Shown: piece by piece, positions 1 to 9,262 of the stretch
Layout of the letters: each line of letters starts with the position of its first letter
Position numbering within the stretch: position 1 is the first letter of the stretch
Assembly: GCF_000423705.1 (NCBI RefSeq)
Contig: NZ_AUIM01000011.1
Coordinates: 186,001-250,000, forward strand
DNA length: 64,000 nt
Source: Stappia stellulata DSM 5886
Lineage (GTDB): Bacteria > Pseudomonadota > Alphaproteobacteria > Rhizobiales > Stappiaceae
Reading direction: 5' to 3'
Translations under genes and position numbers: made by a program
Notes under the pieces: model-generated
What the model saw: the letters and a program-made list of their open reading frames with translations, nothing else
Told to the model about the DNA's origin: nothing
Database searches by the model: none

Positions 1-1049
1 GACACGAACCGCCGCAGCTCCGCCAGTCCGCTCTCCAGTTGCGCAAGCCGCTCCGAAGCCGCCTCCGGAAGACCGGTGGCCGATTGCAGCCCGCTCTCCA
101 CCGAGCTCTCAAGCGCCGACATGCGGGAGCGCAGGTCCTCAAGCGCGGCGGAGGCGGAGGAGGTCGCATCCTGCGTGTCGCTCAGTCCGGCGATGCGCTC
201 CTCAAGGCCGGCGATGCGGCTTTGTGCCGCGGTCAACGCGGATTGCACCTCGGAGGCCGCCGGAGCGGCGCTCACCGGCAGATAACCGGCGCGATGCGCG
301 CCGTAGGCACCGCCGAGCACGAGCCCCGCGCCGACGATCGAGGCAACGACGAGGGAGCTCACGCCGGCGCCGCCGGATTTTTCCGGGCGCGCGGCGTCGG
401 CCGCCGGGGGCTTGCCCGTGCCGGCGGAGGACTGAGCGGAGGATGTGGCGGAAGCCGAAGACGCGCCGCCCCCGGATCCGCCGGGCTTTGCCGCCGACGA
501 CGTTTCGCCGGGTTTCGCGCCGCTCGCGGAGGCCCCGGCCGGCGCCGTTGCCGGCGCGACGGCCGGTCCGGAAGCGGAACCGGCCGGCTTCTGGGGTGAA
601 CCGGACGACGAGGCGGGCGAAGAGGCGGACTTCGATGCAGGGGAGGCGCTCGCCGACGCCGGCGCGGCGGATTTCGCACCGGAAGCCGGAGACGACGACG
701 CGCTCGTGCCCGCGCCGGCCGGCTTCGCGTCACCGGGCTTCGCATCGGACTGTTTGGTGTCGGACGGTTTGGTGTCCGCCTGCCTGCCTTGCGCGGATTT
801 CGTCTCGCTCGGCGTGCCCGGTGCCGCGGTGTCCGGCCCCTGAGAACCGCTTTTCTGGGACCCGGTGGACTGCGGGCCGGTCGCCGGCTTTTGCGCGGCT
901 GGCTTGGCGCCGGGCACTTCCCTGGCTTCCAGATCGATGGTCACCGGCTTGCGGCCGGATGCACTCCCGGACGCCGCTCCGGACCCGGGTTTGGATGAGG
1001 CTTTCGCGGAGTCGCTCTTCTGGTCCGGCTTCTTGCTGTCGGCGGCCAT
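1..1049 (-). CDS. Mitofilin-like (COG4223-type) membrane protein, partial
   Basis: The frame is open from an ATG at 1049 down to the window edge, so the C-terminus is missing. About 230 N-terminal residues are low-complexity, rich in Ala, Ser, Pro, Gly and Lys. They are followed by one hydrophobic segment (around VVASIVGAGLVLGGAYGAH) and then a heptad-rich, coiled-coil-like stretch (repeats of the type IAGLEERIAGL). This layout matches the mitofilin-related COG4223 proteins that follow hemD in many Rhizobiales. They are inner-membrane proteins thought to be related to mitochondrial Mic60, usually with hemY next. It lies 121 bp downstream of hemD on the same strand. Function is inferred from family and position only. 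The low-complexity head makes homology calls there unsafe. Confidence 0.75.
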   Translation of the reverse strand, partial: MAADSKKPDQKSDSAKASSKPGSGAASGSASGRKPVTIDLEAREVPGAKPAAQKPATGPQSTGSQKSGSQGPDTAAPGTPSETKSAQGRQADTKPSDTKQSDAKPGDAKPAGAGTSASSSPASGAKSAAPASASASPASKSASSPASSSGSPQKPAGSASGPAVAPATAPAGASASGAKPGETSSAAKPGGSGGGASSASATSSAQSSAGTGKPPAADAARPEKSGGAGVSSLVVASIVGAGLVLGGAYGAHRAGYLPVSAAPAASEVQSALTAAQSRIAGLEERIAGLSDTQDATSSASAALEDLRSRMSALESSVESGLQSATGLPEAASERLAQLESGLAELRRFV

Positions 1050-1170
1050 GACTGTCCTCTCGCTTGCCGGGCATCGGCCCGGTGTCTTTACCTGAAACAT
1101 GGGGTTCGCGATGGAACCGGTCGCCCCCATGATTGCCGTTTTCGCGCTGCAAAACAAATATGTCTGTCGA

Positions 1171-1881
1171 TTAGCATGTCTTTTCCAGCAAGGCGATCAA
1201 CGCCGCCTCGCTTGGCTCCGCCGCGACATGGCAGGGGCCGAGCGCATGCAACGGTTCCGCGACCTGGTCCGACAGCGCGAAGAAGACGAGCCCTTCGTGA
1301 ACGTCGAGCCGGGTCAGCGCAGCGATCAAGGCATCGGCGGAGCGGCGGGAATACACCAGCACCGCCAGCGGATCCTCGGGACCGCAGGACGCCAGCGCCG
1401 CGACAAGCGCGGCCGGCGGCTCGGCAAGCGCCTCCATGTCGTAGACCTCGTGCATCCTGCAGGGGATGTCGTTCGCCTGCAGGATGGCGCAAAGATCGCC
1501 GCTGCGTTGCCGGCCGGCCAGATAGACCACCGATCCGGGACGGGCGCGCAGCAAATGCGCGCACAACGATCCCAGATCCCCGTCCGCGGCCTCCACCCGC
1601 AGGGCACCCGCGTCTTTCGCGGCTGAGGCCGTCGCCTCGCCGACGGCAAAGACCGGATGCGCGCGCAGTCGCTCCCATGCGGGCGTTCCCTGCACAGCCT
1701 CGATGGCGCGCGCGCTTGTCACCGCGACCACGGCACCCGGCGGCACCTCGGGCACGCCGGCAAGGCCGATCGCGCGCATCCGCATCATCGGCGCGACAAC
1801 CGGCGCATAGCCAAGTCGCAGCAGCTGCCGCGCCGTGCGGCCCGCCACAGGTTCGGGTCGTGTCAGCAACACGCGCGACAT
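1171..1881 (-). CDS. hemD: Uroporphyrinogen-III synthase
   Basis: A 236-residue protein starting MSRVLLTRPEP, the usual N-terminus of HemD, with the two-lobed Rossmann-like pattern of the family. Recognisable parts are VAVTSARAIEAV in the first lobe, VYLAGRQRSGDL at the hinge and LVYSRRSADALI near the end. HemD cyclises hydroxymethylbilane into uroporphyrinogen III, inverting ring D, in the cytoplasm. Sequence conservation in this family is weak, so the call leans also on context: it begins 4 bp after the end of hemC on the same strand, a typical hemCD pair. Length is normal for a stand-alone HemD. Confidence 0.93.
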   Translation of the reverse strand: MSRVLLTRPEPVAGRTARQLLRLGYAPVVAPMMRMRAIGLAGVPEVPPGAVVAVTSARAIEAVQGTPAWERLRAHPVFAVGEATASAAKDAGALRVEAADGDLGSLCAHLLRARPGSVVYLAGRQRSGDLCAILQANDIPCRMHEVYDMEALAEPPAALVAALASCGPEDPLAVLVYSRRSADALIAALTRLDVHEGLVFFALSDQVAEPLHALGPCHVAAEPSEAALIALLEKTC

Positions 1882-1885
1882 GGCC

Positions 1886-2821
1886 TCAATCCCGGAAGAA
1901 GCCGGGGCCGCCGCGTCGTTTCAGCTCCGCGCCGGCGTCCTGTCCGAGCGCGGCCGCATCCGAGGCCGGCCCGTCGCGAAAGGTCTCATGCGCTTCCGAT
2001 CCGTCGGGACGCAGAATCAGTCCGTCGAGACGGATCCGGTCGCCATCGAGCTTTGCCAGTCCGCCGATCGGCGTTTGGCAGGAGCCGTCGAGCTCGGCAA
2101 GAAAGGCACGCTCCGCCGTCAGGCAGATTTCGGTCTCGCGGTGGTGAATGGCGGCGAGCATGTCGCGCGTCGCGGTGTCGTCGGCGCGCGCCTCGATGCA
2201 GATCGCGCCCTGGCCCACCGCCGGCAGGAACTCCGCGGGGTCGATCACCGAGGTGATGACATCGCCAAGCCCGAGACGGCGCAATCCGGCCGTGGCGAGA
2301 AGCGTGGCGTCGACCACCCCGTCGGCGAGTTTCTTCAGCCGCGTCTGCACGTTGCCGCGATACATCACCACCTCGATATCGGGCCGCATCCGCTTGATCA
2401 TCGCCTGGCGGCGCAAGCTGGACGAGCCGATGACCGCGCCCTGCGGCAGATCCTGGATCTTCTGCGCCTTTGGCGAGAGAAACGCGTCGCGCACATCCTC
2501 GCGCGGCAGGAAGGCGATCAGCTCCAGTCCTTCGGGAAGCACGGTCGGCATGTCCTTGGCGGAGTGAACGGCGATATCGATGTCGCCGTCGACCATCGCC
2601 TGCTCGATTTCCTTGGTGAACAGCCCCTTGCCCCCGACCTCCGACAGCGGCCGGTCCTGGATCCGGTCCCCGGACGTCTTGATCACGATGATCTCGAATG
2701 CACTTTCCGGCAGTCCGTGCGCGGCGATCAACCGATCCCGGGTCTCATGGGCCTGGGCGAGCGCGAGCGCGCTGCCGCGCGTGCCGATGCGAAATTGGGA
2801 GGCGGAAGGTTTTGTTTGCAA
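1886..2821 (-). CDS. hemC: Porphobilinogen deaminase (hydroxymethylbilane synthase)
   Basis: HemC polymerises four porphobilinogens into hydroxymethylbilane using a covalent dipyrromethane cofactor. The protein shows [13 protein letters not shown] near the N-terminus, the KTSGD and HSAKDMP motifs, GSSSLRR around residue 132, and [12 protein letters not shown] with the cofactor-binding Cys at about residue 248. No ATG sits near the conserved N-terminus. I place the start at a TTG at 2821, nine bases after an AGGA ribosome-binding site, giving 311 residues, the usual family length. The longer open frame upstream runs antisense through tsaD and is not used. It is transcribed divergently from tsaD, 51 bp apart, and followed at once by hemD. 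Confidence 0.95.
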   Translation of the reverse strand: MQTKPSASQFRIGTRGSALALAQAHETRDRLIAAHGLPESAFEIIVIKTSGDRIQDRPLSEVGGKGLFTKEIEQAMVDGDIDIAVHSAKDMPTVLPEGLELIAFLPREDVRDAFLSPKAQKIQDLPQGAVIGSSSLRRQAMIKRMRPDIEVVMYRGNVQTRLKKLADGVVDATLLATAGLRRLGLGDVITSVIDPAEFLPAVGQGAICIEARADDTATRDMLAAIHHRETEICLTAERAFLAELDGSCQTPIGGLAKLDGDRIRLDGLILRPDGSEAHETFRDGPASDAAALGQDAGAELKRRGGPGFFRD

Positions 2822-2872
2822 GGAGGTTATTCCTGGTGCTAGGCGGGTGTCGTGCGATAGGCGAATGGATCG

Positions 2873-4039
2873 ATGATAAGCCCTCAAGCTGCTTCGGCCA
2901 ATGCGGTCGACCCTGAAAATCGCCCCGCACCCGGCGCGGCGGCGTCCCTGACAATTCTGGGTATCGAAACGAGCTGCGACGAAACCGCCGCCGCCGTGGT
3001 GCGGCTCGACGCCGACGGCACGCCGCATGTTCTCTCCGACATCATCCGCTCGCAGGTCGACGAACACGCAGCCTTCGGCGGCGTTGTGCCGGAAATCGCC
3101 GCGCGCGCCCATATTTCCGTGCTCGATACGATTGTCGCCGCCGCGATGGAAGAGGCCGCCGTCTCCTTCGACGACATCGACGCGATTGCCGCGACCGCGG
3201 GCCCCGGCCTGATCGGCGGTGTGATTGTCGGCCTGATGACGGCAAAAGCGGCCGCCCTTGCAGCAAACAAGCCGCTCATCGCCGTCAACCATCTGGAAGG
3301 CCATGCGCTGACGGCGCGGCTGACAGATGACGTCGCCTTTCCCTATCTGCTGCTTCTGGTCTCCGGCGGTCACACCCAGTTTCTTCTGGTGGAGGGCGTC
3401 GGCGCCTATCGCCGCCTCGGCTCCACCATCGACGATGCGGTGGGCGAGGCCTTCGACAAGACGGCAAAACTCCTCGGCCTGTCCTATCCGGGCGGTCCGG
3501 CGGTGGAGGCTGCCGCCGCCAAGGGGGACGCGCGTCGCTTTCCCCTGCCGCGCCCGATGCTCGACCGGCCGGGGATCGACCTGTCCTTCGCCGGCTTGAA
3601 GACGGCGGTGCGCACCGCCGCCCATCGCGCCGCGCCTTTGGATACTCAGGCCGTTTCAGACCTTTGCGCGTCCTTCCAGGAGGCGGTGAGCGACGTCATC
3701 GGCGAAAAGAGCCGGCGTGCGCTGGAGCTCTTCGCGACAGCCCACCCGGACGTCGCGCCCGCTCTGGTGGTGGCCGGCGGGGTTGCCGCCAATTCCGCGA
3801 TCCGCGAAAAGCTCGACAGCGTCACGCGTGCCGCCGGCGCGCGGCTCGTCGCCCCGCCGCACAGGCTGTGCACCGACAATGCGGCAATGATCGCCTGGGC
3901 CGGCATCGAGCGGATGCGGGATGCGGCGACAAGAGGCGAGACCGTCGACGACCAGAACGTGTCGCCGCGCCCGCGCTGGCCGCTGGATGCAAATGCCGCC
4001 GGGCTGATCGGCTCGGGACGCAAGGGAGCCAAGGCGTGA
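2873..4039 (+). CDS. tsaD: tRNA N6-adenosine threonylcarbamoyltransferase
   Basis: TsaD transfers the threonylcarbamoyl group from TC-AMP to A37 of ANN-decoding tRNAs, in complex with TsaB and TsaE. The 388-residue protein has the ASKHA-fold start [14 protein letters not shown], the metal-binding NHLEGHAL motif (HxxxH), SGGHTQFLL, and [13 protein letters not shown] with a C-terminal [10 protein letters not shown]. An N-terminal tail of about 25 residues precedes the conserved core; no closer ATG is available. The last four bases overlap the GTG start of the following NUDIX gene, so the two are probably translationally coupled. Confidence 0.96.
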   Translation: MISPQAASANAVDPENRPAPGAAASLTILGIETSCDETAAAVVRLDADGTPHVLSDIIRSQVDEHAAFGGVVPEIAARAHISVLDTIVAAAMEEAAVSFDDIDAIAATAGPGLIGGVIVGLMTAKAAALAANKPLIAVNHLEGHALTARLTDDVAFPYLLLLVSGGHTQFLLVEGVGAYRRLGSTIDDAVGEAFDKTAKLLGLSYPGGPAVEAAAAKGDARRFPLPRPMLDRPGIDLSFAGLKTAVRTAAHRAAPLDTQAVSDLCASFQEAVSDVIGEKSRRALELFATAHPDVAPALVVAGGVAANSAIREKLDSVTRAAGARLVAPPHRLCTDNAAMIAWAGIERMRDAATRGETVDDQNVSPRPRWPLDANAAGLIGSGRKGAKA

Positions 4040-4563
4040 ACGACCCGAGATTCTTCGAAGGCGAGGTCTGCGAGACCCCGCCCGCACGCTACGACCGGCT
4101 GAAGCACAAGGCCTATATCTATCTGACGGCGGGGCGCGACCTTCTGGTATTTCGCCAGCCCGACCAGCCCTATGTCGGTCTGCAGATCCCCGGCGGCACC
4201 GTCGATCCCGGAGAAAGCCACCTGGGCGCGGCCCTGCGCGAGTTTCACGAGGAGACCGGGCTTGCGGTCTGCAATGCGCTCGACACGCTGAGCGAACAGC
4301 TCGTGCTCTTCGACAATGAACTCGGCCGCGACATCCATTCCCGCCGGCTCTATCACGCGGCCATGCCCCATAACGCTCCGGCCCGCCGGCGCGACCGGTG
4401 GGAACACTACGAGATGACGCCGTCGGCCGGCGGAGACCCGATCCGCTTCGAGCTGTTCTGGATCGACATCGACGCGGCCATCGCGCAAGGCACGGACCGT
4501 TTCTTCACCGGGTTTCACGCACCGCTTGCCGATCTGCGCGCGCGGCTGGAGACACGGGCATGA
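4036..4563 (+). CDS. NUDIX hydrolase
   Basis: A 175-residue NUDIX-fold protein. The Nudix box is clear around residues 55-77: GGTVDPGE followed by REFHEETGL, which holds the metal-binding glutamates. Such enzymes hydrolyse nucleoside diphosphates linked to another moiety; the substrate cannot be told from the sequence. The start is a GTG at 4036 preceded by AAGGGAG, overlapping the tsaD stop by four bases. Its own stop overlaps the gpsA ATG by four bases, so tsaD, this gene and gpsA form one tightly packed unit. Confidence 0.88.
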   Translation: MNDPRFFEGEVCETPPARYDRLKHKAYIYLTAGRDLLVFRQPDQPYVGLQIPGGTVDPGESHLGAALREFHEETGLAVCNALDTLSEQLVLFDNELGRDIHSRRLYHAAMPHNAPARRRDRWEHYEMTPSAGGDPIRFELFWIDIDAAIAQGTDRFFTGFHAPLADLRARLETRA

Positions 4564-5576
4564 CACCGGCGGAAGGTCGAAACATCGAGCGGATCGCGGT
4601 TCTGGGCGGCGGCGCCTGGGGTACAGCCCTTGCGCTTGTCGCGGCGCGTGCGGGCCGCAGCGTACGCCTTTGGGCGCGCGATGCCGACATCGTGCGCGCG
4701 CTGAACGAGGACAACGCCAACCCGCGTTATCTGCCGGGCGTGACAATCGACCCGCCGCTTTTCGCGACAACCGCTCTCGATGAAGCGCTTGTCGACGCCG
4801 ACGCCGTGCTGCTGGTAACCCCTGCGCAGACGACCCGCGCCATGGCGGAAAACCTCGCCTCGCGCCTTGCGCCGGGAACGCCCGTGATCCTTTGCGCCAA
4901 GGGCATCGAACGCGACACGGGCCTGCTGCTCGGCGACGTGCTGCGCGAGGCCGCGCCGGGCGTGATGCCAGCGGTGCTGTCGGGGCCGAGTTTCGCCGGC
5001 GATGTGGCGCGCGGCCTGCCGACCGCCGTCACCATCGCCGCCGCCGACGGCAAGATCGCCGACCGGCTGTCGGCGGCACTCGCAAGCCCGCAATTTCGCC
5101 CCTATGCCGCGACCGATCTCACCGGCGTGCAGATCGGCGGCGCGCTGAAGAACGTGCTGGCGATTGCCTGCGGCGCGGTCGCCGGCAAGCAGTGGGGCGC
5201 AAGCGCATTGGCCGCGCTCACCGCGCGTGGCTTCGCCGAACTGACCCGCCTCGGCCTTGCACTCGGCGCACAACGCGAGACCCTCGCCGGCCTTTCGGGT
5301 CTCGGCGATCTGGTGCTGACCTGCGGTTCGGCGCAATCGCGCAATTTCGCCTTCGGCGAGGCGCTTGGAAAAGGCGCGAGCGTTGCCTCGCTCACCGCCG
5401 AGGGCCAGAAACTCGCCGAAGGCGTGCATTCCGCAGCCGTTGCCGAAACACTCGCCGCCCGCCACGGCGTGGAGCTGCCGATCTGCCGCGCGGTCTCCGC
5501 CGTGCTCGACGGACGCCTGTCCATCGACGACGCCCTCACCGAACTGATGACCCGGCCCCTGAAGCGCGAAGCGTGA
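4560..5576 (+). CDS. gpsA: Glycerol-3-phosphate dehydrogenase [NAD(P)+]
   Basis: GpsA reduces dihydroxyacetone phosphate to sn-glycerol 3-phosphate for phospholipid synthesis. The 338-residue protein has the Rossmann motif LGGGAWGTALA near residue 16, the ILCAKGIE and LSGPSFA motifs, and GALKNVLAIACG with the catalytic Lys. The ATG at 4560 overlaps the upstream NUDIX stop (ATGA). The downstream YciI-like gene is about 100 bp away. Confidence 0.96.
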   Translation: MTPAEGRNIERIAVLGGGAWGTALALVAARAGRSVRLWARDADIVRALNEDNANPRYLPGVTIDPPLFATTALDEALVDADAVLLVTPAQTTRAMAENLASRLAPGTPVILCAKGIERDTGLLLGDVLREAAPGVMPAVLSGPSFAGDVARGLPTAVTIAAADGKIADRLSAALASPQFRPYAATDLTGVQIGGALKNVLAIACGAVAGKQWGASALAALTARGFAELTRLGLALGAQRETLAGLSGLGDLVLTCGSAQSRNFAFGEALGKGASVASLTAEGQKLAEGVHSAAVAETLAARHGVELPICRAVSAVLDGRLSIDDALTELMTRPLKREA

Positions 5577-5680
5577 GGGAAGGCGCCCGGATCGCGCCCA
5601 ATCGCCCCCGGGCTTGCGGGCGCCCGCCGGTCGGTTATGTATTGCCGAAGCTTCCGGACACCGACACAGGGGGACACTCC

Positions 5681-5968
5681 ATGCTCTATGCGTTGATCTG
5701 CACCGACAAGCCGGGCGCGCTTGAGGTGCGCAAGGCCAATCGCGAGGACCATCTCGCGTTTCTCGCCGCCATGGGCGACAAGCTCAAGGCCGCCGGCCCC
5801 TTCCTCGACGACGACGGCGGCATGACCGGCTCGCTCGTCGTGATCGAGGCGACGAGCCGAGACGAGGCGCTTGCCGTCTCCCAGGAAGACCCCTATGCCC
5901 GCGCGGGCCTGTTCGAGAGTGTCGAAATCCGGCCCTGGAACTGGGCCCTCAAGAATCCGGAGGCCTGA
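5681..5968 (+). CDS. YciI-like protein
   Basis: A 95-residue protein with the YciI-like dimeric alpha/beta-barrel pattern: MLYALICTDKPG at the start, RKANREDHLAFL, a KAAGPF segment and DPYARAGLFESVEIRPW at the end. The conserved His in REDHL and the DP near the C-terminus match the proposed active site of the family, whose biochemical role is poorly defined. GGGGG lies 8-12 bases before the ATG. Only 3 bp separate it from the EVE-domain gene, so they are probably co-transcribed. Confidence 0.85.
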   Translation: MLYALICTDKPGALEVRKANREDHLAFLAAMGDKLKAAGPFLDDDGGMTGSLVVIEATSRDEALAVSQEDPYARAGLFESVEIRPWNWALKNPEA

Positions 5969-5971
5969 GGC

Positions 5972-6394
5972 ATGCGTTACTGGCTGTTCAAGTCCGAGCC
6001 GGACAAATGGTCCTGGGAAATGCAGAAGGCCAAGGGCGAGGCCGGCGAGGAGTGGGACGGGATCCGCAACTATCAGGCGCGCAACAACATGCGCGAGATG
6101 AAGATCGGCGACCGTGGCTTCTTCTACCATTCCAACATCGGCAAGGAAGTCGTCGGCATCGTCGAGGTCAGCAAGGAGATCCACCCGGACTCGACCACCG
6201 ACGACCCGCGCTGGGAATGCGTCGACGTCAAGGCGGTGTGCGACATGCCGAAACCCGTGACGCTGGCCGACGTCAAGGCGGAGCCGACGCTCTCGGACAT
6301 GTCGCTCGTCACCTCGATGCGGCTCTCCGTGCAACCGGTCACGGAAGAGGAATGGAAAATCGTCTGCGCCATGGGCGGGCTCGACCCCCAATGA
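5972..6394 (+). CDS. EVE domain-containing protein
   Basis: A 140-residue single-domain EVE protein: MRYWLFKSEPDKWSW at the N-terminus, GIRNYQARNNMREM, and GFFYHSNIGKEVVGIVEV are hallmarks. EVE domains are PUA-like and related to YTH domains. They are thought to bind modified bases in RNA or DNA, and fused versions occur in restriction systems. This stand-alone form is common in Proteobacteria with no settled role. It overlaps the next methyltransferase gene by four bases (ATGA). Confidence 0.93.
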   Translation: MRYWLFKSEPDKWSWEMQKAKGEAGEEWDGIRNYQARNNMREMKIGDRGFFYHSNIGKEVVGIVEVSKEIHPDSTTDDPRWECVDVKAVCDMPKPVTLADVKAEPTLSDMSLVTSMRLSVQPVTEEEWKIVCAMGGLDPQ

Positions 6395-7062
6395 CGCCGC
6401 GCGCGGATCCGGCGGGGTTCATTCTCGCCAACACGCGGATCCACGCCGTTCCCCATGCGCCGGAAATCCGCCTTCACCTCGCCGACGAGGCGATGGAGTT
6501 GTGGCAGAAGACCGAGGACGACCTCGGCGCGCTCGGCCTGCCGCCGCCGTTCTGGGCCTTCGCCTGGGCCGGCGGCCAGGCGCTCGCCCGCTACATTCTC
6601 GACACGCCGGAGCTGGTCGCCGGTCGCCGCGTGCTCGATTTCGCCACCGGCTCCGGGCTTGTCGCCATCGCCTGTGCAAAGGCGGGCGCGGCACATGTGC
6701 TTGCCTGCGACATCGACCCTTTCGCGAAGGCCGCCACGCGGCTGAACGCCGCGCTCAACGGCGTCCCGCTCGAGGTCTCCGATGCGGATCTTCTCCAGAG
6801 CGATCCGCCGCAGGTCGATGTGCTTTTCGCCGGCGATGTCTTTTACGAAAAACCGATGGCCGACCGGGTGCTGCCGTGGCTCGACCGGGCGCGGGCGCAA
6901 GGCAGCGACATACTCATCGGCGATCCGGGGCGCAGCTACCTGCCAAAGGAGCGTCTCACCCGGCTCGCCACCTACGACGTTCCCGTCAACCGCTCACTTG
7001 AGGACAACACGATCAAGCGCTCCAGCGTGTTTCGCCTCTGCCCGTCCGGCCCGCAAAACTGA
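6391..7062 (+). CDS. Class I SAM methyltransferase (COG3897, ETFB lysine methyltransferase-like)
   Basis: A 223-residue methyltransferase. It has PPPFWAFAWAGGQALARY before the SAM-binding motif VLDFATGSGLVAIACAKAG (around residue 90), then ACDIDPFA and a VLFAGDVFYE motif equivalent to the post-I and DxxY-type elements of the METTL18/20-like family. Related proteins trimethylate lysines on electron transfer flavoprotein beta or ribosomal proteins. The target here is not known. It starts inside the stop of the EVE gene, suggesting coupled translation. Confidence 0.85.
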   Translation: MTPRADPAGFILANTRIHAVPHAPEIRLHLADEAMELWQKTEDDLGALGLPPPFWAFAWAGGQALARYILDTPELVAGRRVLDFATGSGLVAIACAKAGAAHVLACDIDPFAKAATRLNAALNGVPLEVSDADLLQSDPPQVDVLFAGDVFYEKPMADRVLPWLDRARAQGSDILIGDPGRSYLPKERLTRLATYDVPVNRSLEDNTIKRSSVFRLCPSGPQN

Positions 7063-7229
7063 CGCAGCGTCACAGTTAGCGCCTGTCGTTCCGCGGACTT
7101 TCATTGCGGCAGGGGGGCTTGCGCAAGAGGCGGTTTCTGGCGTCAGATACGCGCCTCTTCACGGGTGCGCCAGCGACCGCAGGGCGGCTCCGCCAAGCCT
7201 TACACTCCGACACGCAAGCCGAGGTCACC

Positions 7230-8399
7230 ATGCCGATCATCAATCGTTTTGCCGATCTTTCCGAGGAAATCACCGAATGGCGCCGGGACATTCATGCCCA
7301 TCCCGAGCTCCTCTACGACACCCACCGCACGGCGGAACTCGTCGCGGAAAAGCTCAAGGCCTTCGGCGTCGACGAGATCGCCACCGGCATCGGCCAGACC
7401 GGCGTCGTCGGCGTGATCCGCGGCAAGACCGACACTTCCGGCAAGGTCATCGGGTTGCGCGCCGACATGGACGCGCTGCCGCTTGAGGAGATCACCGGCA
7501 AGCCCTACGCCTCGACGATCCCCGGCAAGATGCACGCCTGCGGCCACGACGGCCACACCGCGATGCTGCTGGGTGCTGCGAAATATCTCGCCGAGACCCG
7601 CAATTTCGACGGCACCGCCGTCGTCATCTTCCAGCCGGCGGAAGAGGGCGGGGCCGGCGCCAAGGCGATGATCGAGGACGGCCTGATGGACCGCTTCGGC
7701 ATCCAGGAAGTCTACGGCATGCACAACCTGCCCGGCGCGCCGGTCGGCACCTTCCACATCCGCCCGGGCAGCATCATGGCCGCCGCCGACCGCCTGCGCA
7801 TCGAGATCGAGGGCACCGGCTGCCACGCCGCCAAGCCGCATGAGGGCGTCGACACCATTCTCGTCGGCGCGCAGATCGTTCAGGCGGTACAGTCGATCGC
7901 CAGCCGCAACACCGATCCGCTGAAGTCCGTCGTCGTGTCGCTGACGACCTTCAACGCCGGCTTCACCGACAACGTGATCCCGCAGACCGCCGTGCTGCGC
8001 GGCACGGTGCGCACGCTCGATCCGGAAATCCGCGACATGGCGGAGGCACGCCTGAAGCAGATCGTGCCGACCATCGCCGAGGCCTTCGGCGCCAAGGCGA
8101 CGATCCACTACAAGCGCGACTATCCGATCACCTCCAACCACGAGGAACAGACAGAGTTCGCCGCCGGCATCGCCCGCGAGATCGCCGGCGCCGACAATGT
8201 CGATACCGATGTGCCGCCGACGATGGGCGGCGAGGACTTCTCCTTCATGCTGGAAGAGCGCCCCGGCGCCTTCATCTTCGCCGGCAACGGCGACACGGCA
8301 ATGCTCCATCACCCGGCCTATGACTTCAACGACGAGCTGATCCCGGTCGGCTGCTCCTACTGGGTCAAGCTCGTTGAAACGGCGATGAAGGCCGGCTGA
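7230..8399 (+). CDS. M20 family amidohydrolase (hippurate hydrolase-like)
   Basis: A 389-residue M20D metallopeptidase-family protein. It shows WRRDIHAHPELLYDTHRTA, ADMDALPLEE, and HACGHDGHTAMLLGAA, in which Cys, His and Asp bind the metals. The catalytic EEGG and the late MGGEDFSFM are also present. Such enzymes hydrolyse N-acyl amino acids (hippurate, acetyldiaminopimelate, IAA conjugates); the true substrate is unknown. The ATG at 7230 is the first Met of the conserved domain; the open frame upstream has no family similarity. The 167 bp before it contain no gene. Confidence 0.92.
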   Translation: MPIINRFADLSEEITEWRRDIHAHPELLYDTHRTAELVAEKLKAFGVDEIATGIGQTGVVGVIRGKTDTSGKVIGLRADMDALPLEEITGKPYASTIPGKMHACGHDGHTAMLLGAAKYLAETRNFDGTAVVIFQPAEEGGAGAKAMIEDGLMDRFGIQEVYGMHNLPGAPVGTFHIRPGSIMAAADRLRIEIEGTGCHAAKPHEGVDTILVGAQIVQAVQSIASRNTDPLKSVVVSLTTFNAGFTDNVIPQTAVLRGTVRTLDPEIRDMAEARLKQIVPTIAEAFGAKATIHYKRDYPITSNHEEQTEFAAGIAREIAGADNVDTDVPPTMGGEDFSFMLEERPGAFIFAGNGDTAMLHHPAYDFNDELIPVGCSYWVKLVETAMKAG

Positions 8400-8461
8400 C
8401 GCCGACCACGCGGACGGCGTCAACCGCCGTCCGCACCTCCGCCAGAAACCATGTCCGCGTC

Positions 8462-9256
8462 ATGCCCTTCCTGCTCTCCCGTATCTCCCTGCTGATCGTC
8501 TATGTGCTTGCCGGTGCGCTGGTGGGCGTGGTCCTCATCCATCCCGCGGTGCTTCTCATCGTCTGGGTGGAGGTCGGCCGGCTGACGCCGGACGCCCCGG
8601 CGCTCGCCGACTTCCTCAGCAACCGGCTCCTGCTGCTTGTGGTGCCGCGCCACCTCCACATGACACTGGCCTTTGCCGGCATCGGCGCGGCGGTGGGCCT
8701 CGGTTTCGGCATTGCCACGCGCTCCTATCTCGAGGCCTCGCGCGGCCTGCGCTTCTTTCGCGAGATCCACGGCGAGGAAATTCCGGCGTTGATCGCAGGC
8801 GGGGAGACGGCGGAGGTCGAATTCAAGTCGACCATGCGGTGGGATCTCAAGGAAGACCGCGTCAACAAGGCGCTGGAAACGGTGATCGCCAAGACCATCG
8901 CCGGTTTCTTCAATGCCCATGGCGGGCGGCTGCTCATCGGCGTCGCCGACGACGGTACGGTGCTCGGCCTTGAAAACGACTACGCCACGCTGCGCAGTCC
9001 CGGCCGCGATGCCTTCGAGCAGACCGTCGTCGGCGTCGTCACGAAGTGTCTCGGCGGCGACCTCTGTCCGGCGCTGCAGACGACCTTCGCCGAGATCGCC
9101 GGCAAGGATGTCTGCATGATCCTGGTGCAGCCGGCACCGCGCGCGGTCTATCTGACCGACGCCGGCAAACTGCATTTTTACGTGCGCAGCGGCAATTCCA
9201 CCCGCCAGCTCGACCTGCGCGAGGCGATGGACTACGCCCGCACCCGCTGGCCTTGA
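8462..9256 (+). CDS. Membrane protein with C-terminal Schlafen AlbA_2 domain
   Basis: A 264-residue protein with two predicted membrane helices (about residues 8-30 and 60-80). A C-terminal AlbA_2/Schlafen-type domain follows: EVEFKSTMRWDLKEDRVN, then FFNAHGGRLLIGVADDGTVLGLE, and a VYVRSGNSTR-like end. AlbA_2 domains are linked to nucleic-acid binding or nuclease activity and usually occur in soluble transcriptional regulators or defence proteins; membrane anchoring is less usual. It sits 6 bp before a TauE-family permease on the same strand. The function is not known. Confidence 0.82.
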   Translation: MPFLLSRISLLIVYVLAGALVGVVLIHPAVLLIVWVEVGRLTPDAPALADFLSNRLLLLVVPRHLHMTLAFAGIGAAVGLGFGIATRSYLEASRGLRFFREIHGEEIPALIAGGETAEVEFKSTMRWDLKEDRVNKALETVIAKTIAGFFNAHGGRLLIGVADDGTVLGLENDYATLRSPGRDAFEQTVVGVVTKCLGGDLCPALQTTFAEIAGKDVCMILVQPAPRAVYLTDAGKLHFYVRSGNSTRQLDLREAMDYARTRWP

Positions 9257-9262
9257 CCGCGC

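Noticed and set aside
1886..3625. A 579-residue open frame including hemC
   Set aside because: Only the C-terminal 311 residues match HemC; the N-terminal part is antisense to tsaD and is Arg/Gly-rich, typical of shadow frames in GC-rich DNA.
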